DNA of 8,436 nt from Candidatus Pacearchaeota archaeon CG10_big_fil_rev_8_21_14_0_10_32_14 (GCA_002763085.1 PFCY01000056.1:1-8436), one strand, 5' to 3'; positions 1 through 7,164 are shown, counted from the first letter of the stretch. Made by a program: numbers and translations. Notes: a model not told the origin generated them from the sequence alone.

Positions 1-12
1 GGTATAGTCAAT

Positions 13-80
13 AATCAACTTCGTTTGACCGACTTCACGTAATCATACCCCGCGGCTCTGCTGCGACTGGGTCGTTGATT
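13..80. other. GC-rich island with nested inverted repeats (possible structured RNA)
   Basis: Positions 48-73 are about 77% G+C in an otherwise strongly AT-rich window. The stretch is bounded by AATCAAC (13-19) and GTTGATT (74-80), which are complementary. Inside them GACC (27-30) pairs with GGTC (70-73), and CGCGG (51-55) can pair with CUGCG (61-65) around a 5-nt loop. High G+C plus nested pairing is how structured RNAs often stand out in AT-rich archaeal genomes. No tRNA, 5S, SRP or RNase P motif was recognised. A minus-strand TATA-like box at 132-143 could start a leftward transcript through it. Its function is unknown. Confidence 0.35.
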
Positions 81-133
81 TTGGATTGTAATCGGACTTC
101 AAATTTTGCTTTTAATCTTATTAACCATCTGCA

Positions 134-153
134 TTTTATATCTCATTATAAAG
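134..153 (+). promoter_or_regulatory. Candidate archaeal TATA region for the activase gene pair
   Basis: TTTATAT (about 134-140) and TTATAAAG (146-153) are both good archaeal TATA-like boxes. Adding about 25 nt puts transcription starts near 162 or 175, upstream of the first plausible start codon. The reverse strand of the same stretch reads GATATAAAATG, so a leftward promoter is also possible. This is inferred from sequence only. Confidence 0.5.
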
Positions 154-161
154 TACAATAC

Positions 162-181
162 ATTAGCAAATTAATGCTAAT
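162..181. promoter_or_regulatory. Inverted repeat at the predicted transcription start (operator candidate)
   Basis: ATTAGCA (162-168) and TGCTAAT (175-181) are perfect 7-bp inverted arms separated by AATTAA. The repeat covers the transcription start expected from either TATA box, where bound protein would block initiation. A dimeric repressor site is a reasonable reading. A weak RNA hairpin in the leader is the alternative. No regulator gene is adjacent within the window. Confidence 0.45.
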
Positions 182-244
182 CAGTTTTAAATGTTTTTTA
201 TCCTAAATCAAAATCCTTTTAAACTGATTTTACTCAAAAATTTA

Positions 245-2125
245 ATGAGTTATTCCGAATCAGGATTTTATCATCTAGGATTTGATGTTGGAACCGAGCG
301 GGTTCATTCAGCTCTAATAGATGAGGAAGGGGCGTTATCACGAGTTTATCCCTCAAGAAATCATTTTGGAAATCCGTCTTCTGTAATTAATGATGTATTG
401 AATGATGCGAGGGAAAACGGTCTGGAAGAAAAATTGAGGATTTCTTTTACTGGAAGTGGAGGAGAGATTTTTGCTGATTCAACAAATTCAACTTTCTTTC
501 ATGACACCGTAACAATTCCATCAGGCGCAAGTTATCTAAGTCCGTCCGCTTCTTATGTTTTTCACATCGGAGCAAAAGATCCATATTTCTTTGAAACATC
601 ATCAATCAATCTTAACGAAAAACTTAGATTATATATTCCAGATAGCTCAACAGGAACAAAATGTGGTGGCGGATCCGGAATGCTTATAACAAAACAATGC
701 CGGCGATTTTTCGAAAACGAAGTTCCTTTCGAAGTCGATCCACAGGCTCATATTGAACTTATGTATCAAAAAGCATACGAACTCGCGATTCAAGCAGATA
801 AAGAATTAGACGTCGGTGGAAGATGCGGTGTTGTAATTCAATCAGATATGATACATTTACAGAATTCTGGAGAACAAATAAAAAATATAATTCGAGGAAT
901 GTTTGAGCGAGTCGCACGCAATTATAAAACTGATGTAATAAGAGTTCGATCACTCGATCCTGAAAAACTAGGTGTTATGACGGGTGGCGTTGCATCAAAC
1001 GAATATATTCTTAGAATGCTTCGTAAACATCTCGATCTTCCAATAGAATTATCTCCATATCATTCAAGTGTTGGAGCAATAGGAGCCGCATTAAAATCAA
1101 GGGAATCTGGTTCATCTTCAATTTTCATCTCAAGTGGCCTCGACACAATTTTAAAATCAGAGAAAGAAGGTATATCTTACGTCGAGCCTTTAAGTTCTGT
1201 TTTGTCAAAGATAAATATTGTCGATGATATTGACGATTTTGAGAAATATAAAAATCTCTCTATTTCAAGATCAAGATTTTCAAATTTACTTAATCCGCAA
1301 GTTGTAATGGGAGTTGATGGTGGATCGACAACAACAAAGACAGTTGTATTATCTGCTGAAAATTTAGAGACGATCGCCTCGGGCATTACATCAACACATG
1401 GAAAACCCCTTGAAGCTGCCCAATTATTATTTGGACAGATGAGAGAAGTGTTTAAAGATAGCGTCGATATCAGAGCCGTTGCATATACTGGATCGTCCGG
1501 ATCTTTTTATCACAAACTATTTACAAAACCTTCAAATAACGGTCACGCATCGATGGACTTAATCAAAGACGAAATAACTTGTCATGCTTATGGTGTAAAA
1601 CATTTTAGGCAAGACGTCGACACTATCTTTGAACTTGGCGGTCAAGATGCAAAATTCACAGTTTTCAATAACGGATCTGTAAAAAAATCTAAAATGAATT
1701 TAAGTTGCATGGCTGGAACAGGACAGACAATGGAAAATATGATGAAAATGATTGGATTAAATTACGATACATTTGAAGAATATGCTCTCAGAGCGACAAG
1801 AACTCCAGTTGTCGACGATACTTGCGGAGTTTTTACTGAAGCTGCAATCGCAAAACTAATAACTCTCGGACTTCCAAAAGAAGAAATCGCAGCAGCGATC
1901 GCTTACGGATTCATCGGTGGATATGTAAACAAATTTGTTGGAAATGAATCTACTGGAAATTGCATCTCTGCTCAAGGTGGCCCATTTAACAATAGAGCAT
2001 GTCTAGCCGCTCTCGCACTTCACACAAATAAACAAATCAATGCATTTCCACATCGGCAATTATTCGGCGCTTATGGCGCCGCGTTGATCGCGCATCAATC
2101 ATTGCAAGAATCATTAAAAGAATAA
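245..2125 (+). CDS. Tandem-ATPase 2-hydroxyacyl-CoA dehydratase activase-like protein (BcrA/BadF/HgdC family, COG1924)
   Basis: The chain contains two ASKHA-fold ATPase domains. Numbered from an upstream ATG at 191, domain A spans about 28-305 (GFDVGT phosphate loop, HIGAKD at 125-130, KCGGGSG with C158, RCGVV with C212, TGGVASN). Domain B spans about 371-635 (GVDGGSTTTK, ELGGQD at 491-496, C506 in CMAGTGQ, C545 in DDTCGVF, SAQGG). In HgdC homodimers two such Cys per subunit hold one [4Fe-4S] cluster between the subunits. Here one chain supplies all four, so it probably acts as an internal dimer that uses ATP to pass low-potential electrons to a partner. Domain A has lost the usual Gln and the phosphate-loop Lys, so it may be a weak or inactive ATPase. 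The start at 245 was chosen because family members enter the first phosphate loop within about 10 residues. Starting at 191 adds 18 hydrophobic or basic residues. Neither start has a clear Shine-Dalgarno. Gene 2 begins 1 nt after the stop. Confidence 0.88.
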   Translation: MSYSESGFYHLGFDVGTERVHSALIDEEGALSRVYPSRNHFGNPSSVINDVLNDARENGLEEKLRISFTGSGGEIFADSTNSTFFHDTVTIPSGASYLSPSASYVFHIGAKDPYFFETSSINLNEKLRLYIPDSSTGTKCGGGSGMLITKQCRRFFENEVPFEVDPQAHIELMYQKAYELAIQADKELDVGGRCGVVIQSDMIHLQNSGEQIKNIIRGMFERVARNYKTDVIRVRSLDPEKLGVMTGGVASNEYILRMLRKHLDLPIELSPYHSSVGAIGAALKSRESGSSSIFISSGLDTILKSEKEGISYVEPLSSVLSKINIVDDIDDFEKYKNLSISRSRFSNLLNPQVVMGVDGGSTTTKTVVLSAENLETIASGITSTHGKPLEAAQLLFGQMREVFKDSVDIRAVAYTGSSGSFYHKLFTKPSNNGHASMDLIKDEITCHAYGVKHFRQDVDTIFELGGQDAKFTVFNNGSVKKSKMNLSCMAGTGQTMENMMKMIGLNYDTFEEYALRATRTPVVDDTCGVFTEAAIAKLITLGLPKEEIAAAIAYGFIGGYVNKFVGNESTGNCISAQGGPFNNRACLAALALHTNKQINAFPHRQLFGAYGAALIAHQSLQESLKE

Positions 2126-2126
2126 A

Positions 2127-4718
2127 ATGGTAGAAGAAAAGACTTATCACGAAATTCCAACCTCACAGTTCAGAGGTTTTTCATTAGCCGACGCTACTTT
2201 TGAGAAATCAAATTCAAATTGCAGTGCTTGCGTCGATGACTCATGCGGAACAAGAGATTGTATGTTGCAAGTTTATAGTTTTGGTGAAGATCGAGTTGTC
2301 TCTGGAGGAATTTGTCCAAAAGGAAATACTGCCAAGGTAACAAAGAAAGCCCCTAATTACGTCAACACTTACAATTCTATGTTAAACTCAAGATTAGAAT
2401 CATTTACCGTTCCATTAAGCGAAGATGGAGATTTAGAAAAAATTTTAATTCCGAGAAGTTTGACATTCTTGAACGAAAAAGGAATTTTCTATTCTGCATT
2501 ATATAATCATCTAGGTTTTGAAGTTTCAATTTCTCCTGAATCTAACGACGACATTTCAAATTTAGGCAGAGTTCATTCTCATTCAGAATCATGTTATCCA
2601 GTGATATTAGCTCATGGTCACGCTGCATATCTTAAAGGATATATGAGAGAAGGATTAGACAAATTACTTTTAGTTAATGTAATTGGAGCTTTTGATGGAG
2701 AAACAAAAACGACCTTCTGTCCATATGTTGGTTCGGCTGGAGATGTTATCAAAGGGAATATTAGTTTATCAAATGATGAGGTGCTAACTCCAATACTTCG
2801 TTTTAACGATCCACATCATTCTCTTGATGAAGCGATCCATAAAGAGTTACAAAGAGTTTATGGAAAAAGATTTCCTCTCATAGAAGTTAAAGACGCGGTA
2901 AAATTTGCATTAGGGGAACAAGAAAAATTCCTCGACGAAATTCACGAGAAAGGCGAAGCGATTTTGCAAAGACTTAAAGAAAGAAATCAGCCGGTTTTTA
3001 TTGGAGTTGGAAGAGGCTACACTGTTTTAGATGATAAAGCAAGTTCAAAAGTTCATGATTTGTTTGCTTCTCAGGGACTTCATTTCATTCCATCTTTTTT
3101 CTTAAGACAGCCGGTTGATAAAAACGTCGACGAATTTGTTGACAATATGTATTGGCTTCAAGGAAGAAATATGATAATGTATAATCTTCGCGTAGCTCAA
3201 GATCAAAATTTATATCCCGTTAGAGAAACAAACTTTAATTGCGGAGCAGATTCAATAATACTTGTCCATGAAGAGAGGATAATGAAACAAGCAGATAAAC
3301 CGCATCTTGTTCTAGAGACCGACGGGCATAATAGTAATGCGCAATTTGGCACAAGGATCCTTGCAAACAATGAAGTTGTAAATAAACATCATGCCTCAAA
3401 ATATCAATCCCCCCCAATAAATAAAATTTCAAATTCCCCCTTTACAAATCCTAAAGATAGGATTATTGGAATTCCTTATATGGGAGATGTCACTCAAGTT
3501 CTTGCTTCATCGATGAGAGCCGCAGGACTTCAAGCTGAAGTGATGCCTACTCGAACAGAAAGATCAAAAGCTCTTGCAAAAAAATATGTAACAACAAATT
3601 CATGTCGTCCTTTAGCATTTCAAATAGGCGATCATCTTGCATGGATCGAATCATTGAATGAAAGAGGAATAGATCCAAATGAAAAAGCCGCCCTATTTCT
3701 TCCAAAAGCAAAAGGCCCATGTAGATTTGGTCAATACTCTGTCGTATTAAGACAATTTTTAGACGATGAAGGATATAGTGAAGTTCCTATGTTCGATCCA
3801 AGTACGTCAAGCGATTATCTCGACGTTGATTTAGATAAAAAAGATATAAAGACAATAACCGCTCTTTCATTCAAAGGTGCATTTGCTCACGATCTTCTTG
3901 AAAGCGCGCTTCTTAGGACTCGCCCTTACGAATTAACTGAAGGTCAAACAGATTCACAATATAATAAGTCACATATAGAATTAACAGATATGATTGAAAC
4001 AAATCCTTCTTTAAAAGTTCTAAAAAATTTTATGAAAGAGCAATACAAATCTTTTGTATCAATTCCGATTTCTCAAGAGAGACACCCTCTTGTTTTGATG
4101 AACGGAGAAATTTTTGTAAGATGCCATCCGCAGGCAAATCAAGATTCTATTAAAGCTCTCGAAGAACACGATTTGGAAGTGATGCTCTCTCCAGTTTCAA
4201 GTTGGATCAGATACATAAATCGCATGTCCTTGGGAGACGCTTGGCAAATAAATGATTTTTCAAAGTTATGGAAGTCATCAATTAAAGGCGCTTATATGGA
4301 ATATGTTTCACATGATTTACAAAAAACATTTGGATCATTTTTAGAACGAAGAGAATTTCACCACCCATTCGATTTTGTCGCAGCAATGGAAAAAGATATG
4401 ATCTATCATCACGATGTTGGAGGCGAGTCTGTAGTAACCGTTGCAGAAACTTACGCATTCATGGACGGACGATTGGACGTAGATGGAATTTATCATGTCG
4501 GGCCTTTAGGTTGTATGCAAGAGACTGTTGCAACATCAAGGATAATGTCGCTTCTTCAGACAAACAAAAAATCAAAAAATTCGGACGATAAAAAAATAAC
4601 TTTAGTTCCATTCATTGACGCGGTTTTCGGCGAAACTCAACTTCCAAACTTAGATTCTCAAATTGCATTATTCGCTCAAAACTGTCATCTTAGAAAAGAA
4701 ATAAGAGAAAAAGGATAA
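2127..4718 (+). CDS. Activase-associated HgdB-like two-module iron-sulfur protein (COG3580/DUF2229 + COG3581)
   Basis: This is the likely electron acceptor of the upstream activase. The N-terminus has a cysteine cluster (C32, C35, C40, C45, then C63 in GGICPKG), matching the CxxC...C start of the family. The COG3580-like module (about 75-450) carries C156 in SCYPVILAHGH, C198 in FCPYVG, C372 in NFNCGADS, and ETDGHNSNAQFGTR. The COG3581-like module (about 455-860) starts at IPYMGD and carries C493 in NSCRPLAF, C532 in GPCRFGQY, VRCHPQAN, and C796 in GPLGCMQET. Each module thus has three well-placed Cys, the number that binds the [4Fe-4S] cluster in each subunit of true 2-hydroxyacyl-CoA dehydratases. 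In many bacteria this protein is fused behind the activase in one chain of about 1400 residues. Here the two are separate, with 1 nt between them. The substrate is unknown. It could be a dehydratase, or an ATP-dependent reductase like double-cubane cluster proteins. Confidence 0.85.
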   Translation: MVEEKTYHEIPTSQFRGFSLADATFEKSNSNCSACVDDSCGTRDCMLQVYSFGEDRVVSGGICPKGNTAKVTKKAPNYVNTYNSMLNSRLESFTVPLSEDGDLEKILIPRSLTFLNEKGIFYSALYNHLGFEVSISPESNDDISNLGRVHSHSESCYPVILAHGHAAYLKGYMREGLDKLLLVNVIGAFDGETKTTFCPYVGSAGDVIKGNISLSNDEVLTPILRFNDPHHSLDEAIHKELQRVYGKRFPLIEVKDAVKFALGEQEKFLDEIHEKGEAILQRLKERNQPVFIGVGRGYTVLDDKASSKVHDLFASQGLHFIPSFFLRQPVDKNVDEFVDNMYWLQGRNMIMYNLRVAQDQNLYPVRETNFNCGADSIILVHEERIMKQADKPHLVLETDGHNSNAQFGTRILANNEVVNKHHASKYQSPPINKISNSPFTNPKDRIIGIPYMGDVTQVLASSMRAAGLQAEVMPTRTERSKALAKKYVTTNSCRPLAFQIGDHLAWIESLNERGIDPNEKAALFLPKAKGPCRFGQYSVVLRQFLDDEGYSEVPMFDPSTSSDYLDVDLDKKDIKTITALSFKGAFAHDLLESALLRTRPYELTEGQTDSQYNKSHIELTDMIETNPSLKVLKNFMKEQYKSFVSIPISQERHPLVLMNGEIFVRCHPQANQDSIKALEEHDLEVMLSPVSSWIRYINRMSLGDAWQINDFSKLWKSSIKGAYMEYVSHDLQKTFGSFLERREFHHPFDFVAAMEKDMIYHHDVGGESVVTVAETYAFMDGRLDVDGIYHVGPLGCMQETVATSRIMSLLQTNKKSKNSDDKKITLVPFIDAVFGETQLPNLDSQIALFAQNCHLRKEIREKG

Positions 4719-4728
4719 TACTTCATAT

Positions 4729-4986
4729 TTACCTATTCTAATTTGGTTTATATTGATTAAGATTTGTTCCAACTGATGGACTATAATATGTACACCTAAC
4801 ACACATCCCATAACATGTTCCTGGTGATAACTAGTAATATCCTAAACACGAACAATCCTTTATTACAGGTAGTCCCTTTTCAAGAACAGGACAATCACAT
4901 TTGTTACCATTTAGCCTAAGAAATATCATTAAAACCAAAATTGCCCCAATAATTATTAAAAGAATTATCTTCTAATTTATCTCCAT
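4729..4986 (-). pseudogene. Small cysteine-rich single-pass membrane protein frame interrupted by in-frame TAG codons
   Basis: Starting at ATG 4986 and ignoring TAG, the minus strand encodes about 85 residues. They form a short N-terminus (MEIN-TAG-K), a hydrophobic helix at 7-25 (IILLIIIGAILVLMIFLRL), then a Cys-rich domain with CDC (30-32), CSC (45-47) and CYGMCVRC (58-65). TAG codons are at 4972-4974 (codon 5), 4831-4833 (codon 52, between GYY and LSPGTC) and 4738-4740 (codon 83), followed two codons later by TAA (4729-4731). The Cys pattern continues across codon 52, so the frame has clearly been protein-coding. It lies 23 nt downstream of the 79-aa gene and converges on gene 2, with 10 nt between stops. 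It may be a decayed gene, or TAG may be read through in this organism. No family was recognised. The hydrophobic N-terminus suggests a membrane anchor with the Cys domain outside. Confidence 0.55.
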
Positions 4987-5009
4987 CTAATTTTATTTTT
5001 TATTGTTTT

Positions 5010-5249
5010 TTATTTCTTCTCGCCCGATTGAATCTTAACGCCAAGTTGTTCAAGCGCTTTGATATGTCCTTGTAAGAATTGATCAACAACTTGAACCATC
5101 TTTATGAGTTCGTTTCTTTCATTGATTAAAGTATTAAGCGCGCCTTTATGAAATCCGATCTGTTCGTCTCTTGACATCTGCCCCTGTCCTTGACCTTGAT
5201 TTGGATTTCCTTGCGGAGCTTGATTTGTTTCAGGTTTTTTTGGTGGCAT
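5010..5249 (-). CDS. Small helical protein with disordered N-terminus, unknown function
   Basis: This is a 79-residue soluble protein. Residues 1-32 are rich in Pro, Gln, Asn and Gly (a QGQGQGQ run) and probably disordered. Residues 33-75 (from FHKGALNTL to LGVKIQSG) look like one or two long amphipathic helices with regularly spaced Leu, Ile and Val, suitable for oligomerisation or partner binding. Met25 (MSRDEQ) is an alternative start that would drop most of the low-complexity tail, but a TATA-like stretch at 5265-5279 (minus strand) places transcription close to Met1, consistent with a leaderless mRNA. Short Gln/Pro-tailed helical proteins of this style are common in DPANN genomes, but no named family was recognised. 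It is probably co-transcribed with the Cys-rich membrane frame 23 nt downstream. Confidence 0.72.
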   Translation of the reverse strand: MPPKKPETNQAPQGNPNQGQGQGQMSRDEQIGFHKGALNTLINERNELIKMVQVVDQFLQGHIKALEQLGVKIQSGEKK

Positions 5250-5385
5250 GATTATATTAAGAAATTTATAGTTTTAAATGTTTTGATTAAATTGATTTAT
5301 CACTTTGTCTTTTTCCAAAATAAAGTAAAGCACATATTACATTATCACAACAATTTAATTTAAATAAACTTTCTTTAATGAAAAG
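5250..5385. promoter_or_regulatory. Divergent promoter region for the 79-aa and Tat-protein genes
   Basis: This 136-bp AT-rich spacer separates two outward-facing genes. For the leftward gene the boxes are TATAAA (5270-5265 on the minus strand) and ATTTAAAA (5279-5272). For the rightward gene it is TTTAAATAAA (5359-5368), whose centre is about 22 nt upstream of ATG 5386. Both spacings predict leaderless or nearly leaderless transcripts, and neither start codon has a Shine-Dalgarno. No operator-like repeat was seen. Confidence 0.45.
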
Positions 5386-6321
5386 ATGAATGAAGAGTTT
5401 GATTCAAAAATATCAAGAAGAAATTTTCTTAAAACCAGTTCTGCAGCTGCAACTTTACTTGCAAGTGGAATTTTTTCTTATGCCACGCCAAGAGATTTAG
5501 AAAAAGAAAAAGCAAGTTGCTTTCGGCAATTAACTAGGGATATCGAGTATGATATAATAGATAATTTTGGAGAATTTAAAAGAAATACGGGAATGAATGG
5601 CTCAGCCTGGTATTCGTCAAATCCAGACGAATTTTATTTTGAACATTGGCAAACAGGTTCTAGAGGGGAACTAACAAATGATCACATTATTGCTTCGGCT
5701 TCTCTAAGAGGCGAACCAACTCAAATAGCAAACCCTATTGCTTATGTACCATTTTCTCCATCGATGTGCGTTAGACCAAACTTTCATGATCTCATGCATA
5801 CTATTGACGGGGAAAACATTGTATTTTTTGGTTACCCAAATTTAAGAGAAGCTGATAAGGTTGTTTTATTCATGATTGATCCGAGCGAAATTTTGAAATC
5901 TGGAGTTCCAATAACTGATGAATGGAAAGACGATAGAGTTAAAAAAATTGTTTATGATGATCCACGTCATTTAGATTACGAACATAGTATTCAAATATGG
6001 GATCCAACTGGTTTTGGTTATCATGAAGGGAAATTTTATGGAGTACAACCTTCTATAAGTCGAAGCCCATTCTCACTATCTCTAGACGGGACAATAGAAG
6101 AACTAGATATCTTTCCACAAGAACTCCAGAAGAGACTGTTAAGAAAGTATGATCTCATTAAAGAACTTCACTCTATTAATAGACCAAAAACCTTTTCACA
6201 TATGATATCAGACTATAAAACTGACGATCAGGGCAATGTAACAAAATTATTGTTTATTAAAAATAGTAAAGCGGTGTTTGAATTTGATTATCAAAGATAT
6301 AAAGAATTAATGAAGAGTTAA
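5386..6321 (+). CDS. Secreted protein with twin-arginine (Tat) signal peptide, unknown function
   Basis: This 311-residue protein opens with a textbook Tat signal: SRRNFLK at 10-16, a hydrophobic Ala/Leu-rich stretch at about 17-33, and a plausible signal peptidase site after SYA (A33/T34). It should be folded, perhaps with a cofactor, before export. The mature part (about 278 residues) has no transmembrane segment and is rich in aromatic and charged residues. Recognisable strings are EFYFEHWQTG, YVPFSPSMCVRPNFHD, NIVFFGYPN and IWDPTGFGYHEGKFYGVQP, consistent with a beta-rich fold. It has two Cys (CFRQ and MCVRP). I do not recognise the family and assign no enzyme activity. The start fits a TATA-like box at 5359-5368 and a leaderless mRNA. 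The window has no Tat translocase genes. A U-rich stretch follows the stop. Confidence 0.8.
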   Translation: MNEEFDSKISRRNFLKTSSAAATLLASGIFSYATPRDLEKEKASCFRQLTRDIEYDIIDNFGEFKRNTGMNGSAWYSSNPDEFYFEHWQTGSRGELTNDHIIASASLRGEPTQIANPIAYVPFSPSMCVRPNFHDLMHTIDGENIVFFGYPNLREADKVVLFMIDPSEILKSGVPITDEWKDDRVKKIVYDDPRHLDYEHSIQIWDPTGFGYHEGKFYGVQPSISRSPFSLSLDGTIEELDIFPQELQKRLLRKYDLIKELHSINRPKTFSHMISDYKTDDQGNVTKLLFIKNSKAVFEFDYQRYKELMKS

Positions 6322-6338
6322 TTTTTCCTCTTTGTTTG
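6322..6338 (+). terminator. U-rich archaeal terminator after the Tat-protein gene
   Basis: TTTTTCCTCTTTGTTTG begins directly after the TAA stop. Archaeal RNA polymerase can terminate at such T-rich tracts without a stem. It lies at the end of a convergent gene pair. The assignment rests on composition and position only. Confidence 0.45.
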
Positions 6339-6409
6339 TAAAATCAAAATTTATTCTAAGGCAAATCTCTAAGCAAGCAAATTTTACGAATCAGAAATTT
6401 CTTTAAAAT

Positions 6410-6673
6410 TTAAATTATTCTAAAAGCAGTTACATGCGATGAATCAACAACATAAACATATTTAAGAGATTTATCTCTTTTAAGTGAGCTATATTCTTCT
6501 ATTGCTTTTTCTAGATCATGACCCGTCATCATTCCCTTAACAGTAAAAGATTCGGATGATGAATGTAGAGCAGAATTTGCTGGTGTGTAAATCTTACCAA
6601 CTAAAGAACTTCCGCAGCTTAGTCTTAAACCAACCTCATGATCATGAAATTTTTCTAATGTTTTATAATCCAT
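6410..6673 (-). CDS. Small protein with possible Sm/LSm-like beta-barrel, unknown function
   Basis: This is an 87-residue protein of unknown family. Residues 12-32 (HEVGLRLSCGSSLVGKIYT) resemble the first two strands of an Sm-type barrel: V-x-L-x-L, a polar or Gly turn, then G-K-I. The C-terminus (YVYVVDSSHVTAFRII) resembles the last strand pair ending in a hydrophobic strand. A helical insert (HDLEKAIEEYSSLKR, about 52-66) lies between them. The fold could therefore be a small RNA- or peptide-binding barrel, but the match is by eye and weak, and Gly/Asn residues typical of the Sm2 motif are missing. The gene lies 50 bp downstream of the 141-aa gene on the same strand, so the two may be co-transcribed. 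It converges on the Tat-protein gene. No Shine-Dalgarno is visible before the ATG. Confidence 0.65.
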   Translation of the reverse strand: MDYKTLEKFHDHEVGLRLSCGSSLVGKIYTPANSALHSSSESFTVKGMMTGHDLEKAIEEYSSLKRDKSLKYVYVVDSSHVTAFRII

Positions 6674-6723
6674 TAAATTACTTAAGAACTTGATTTTAAG
6701 ATTAATTATTCTAAAGAATAAGA

Positions 6724-7149
6724 TTAATTTCTCATCTCTCTTCTAGAAGACTCAACTACAGAATCTAAAGTGATATTAGAATTGATTGGAAGTGGTGTTT
6801 TAATTTGTCCTGAATATTTTCTAGCTAATTGCATTGCTTCTTTTCTGTCTTTAGCATAAAATTTGTGTCTGACTTGAGACTTATCATCAAACCATCCCCC
6901 ACCTTTTACAAAACCACTATGGACATTAAAAGTCGCTTCGTATTGCTTAAAAAGTTCTAGATTTACTGTATCATAAGCAGGATTCTTTAATCCAAGTTCT
7001 CTTTTATGATTTCTAGCTATTTCTAAAGCTTCATCTTCCTTTGCTTCGAAATTCCATACGATGGTTCGTTCTCCTAAATTCAATACATTCTGTCCTCTAT
7101 AATCATGCTCTTCCACATCATATATTGCTTGGTAATTTTGTTTTGCCAT
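6724..7149 (-). CDS. Protein of two internally repeated ~64-residue alpha/beta units, unknown function
   Basis: This 141-residue soluble protein contains an internal duplication. YQAIYDV (6-12) matches YEATFNV (70-76), and FEAKEDEALEIAR (34-46) matches FYAKDRKEAMQLAR (97-110). The period is about 64 residues, and each unit ends in a likely strand (TVNLELF, about 61-67, and SNITLDSVV, about 124-132). Each unit reads strand - loop - strand - F-x-A-K - helix with E-A-x-x-x-A-R - strand, which suggests a compact alpha/beta fold arranged as a pseudo-dimer. No Cys and no obvious catalytic residues are present. I do not recognise the family. The start codon has no Shine-Dalgarno, but it is preceded by a roughly 67-nt leader with a GC-rich hairpin, unlike the leaderless-looking genes elsewhere in the window. 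The stop is TAA. Confidence 0.7.
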   Translation of the reverse strand: MAKQNYQAIYDVEEHDYRGQNVLNLGERTIVWNFEAKEDEALEIARNHKRELGLKNPAYDTVNLELFKQYEATFNVHSGFVKGGGWFDDKSQVRHKFYAKDRKEAMQLARKYSGQIKTPLPINSNITLDSVVESSRREMRN

Positions 7150-7164
7150 TTTGCGTTTTCGCCG

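Noticed and set aside
15..214. Plus-strand stop-free frame through the GC-rich island (reads RLHVIIPRGSAATGSLILD)
   Set aside because: It has no good start codon, follows a stop directly, and degrades into AT-rich noncoding sequence. It is too weak to call a gene.
191..244. 18-residue N-terminal extension of the activase
   Set aside because: It places a hydrophobic/basic stretch before a domain that normally starts at the N-terminus. It is not a convincing signal or membrane anchor for a cytosolic iron-sulfur ATPase.
3409..3440. C6 and C5 homopolymer runs in gene 2 as possible frameshift sites
   Set aside because: The frame stays open with family motifs on both sides, and the runs fall in the linker between modules. 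No alternative frame gives a sensible product.
6322..6409. Possible small gene or RNA between the Tat-protein gene and the 87-aa gene
   Set aside because: Only AT-rich sequence with a short palindrome (AGAAATTTCT) and a T-rich tract is present. No coding frame or stable fold was seen.
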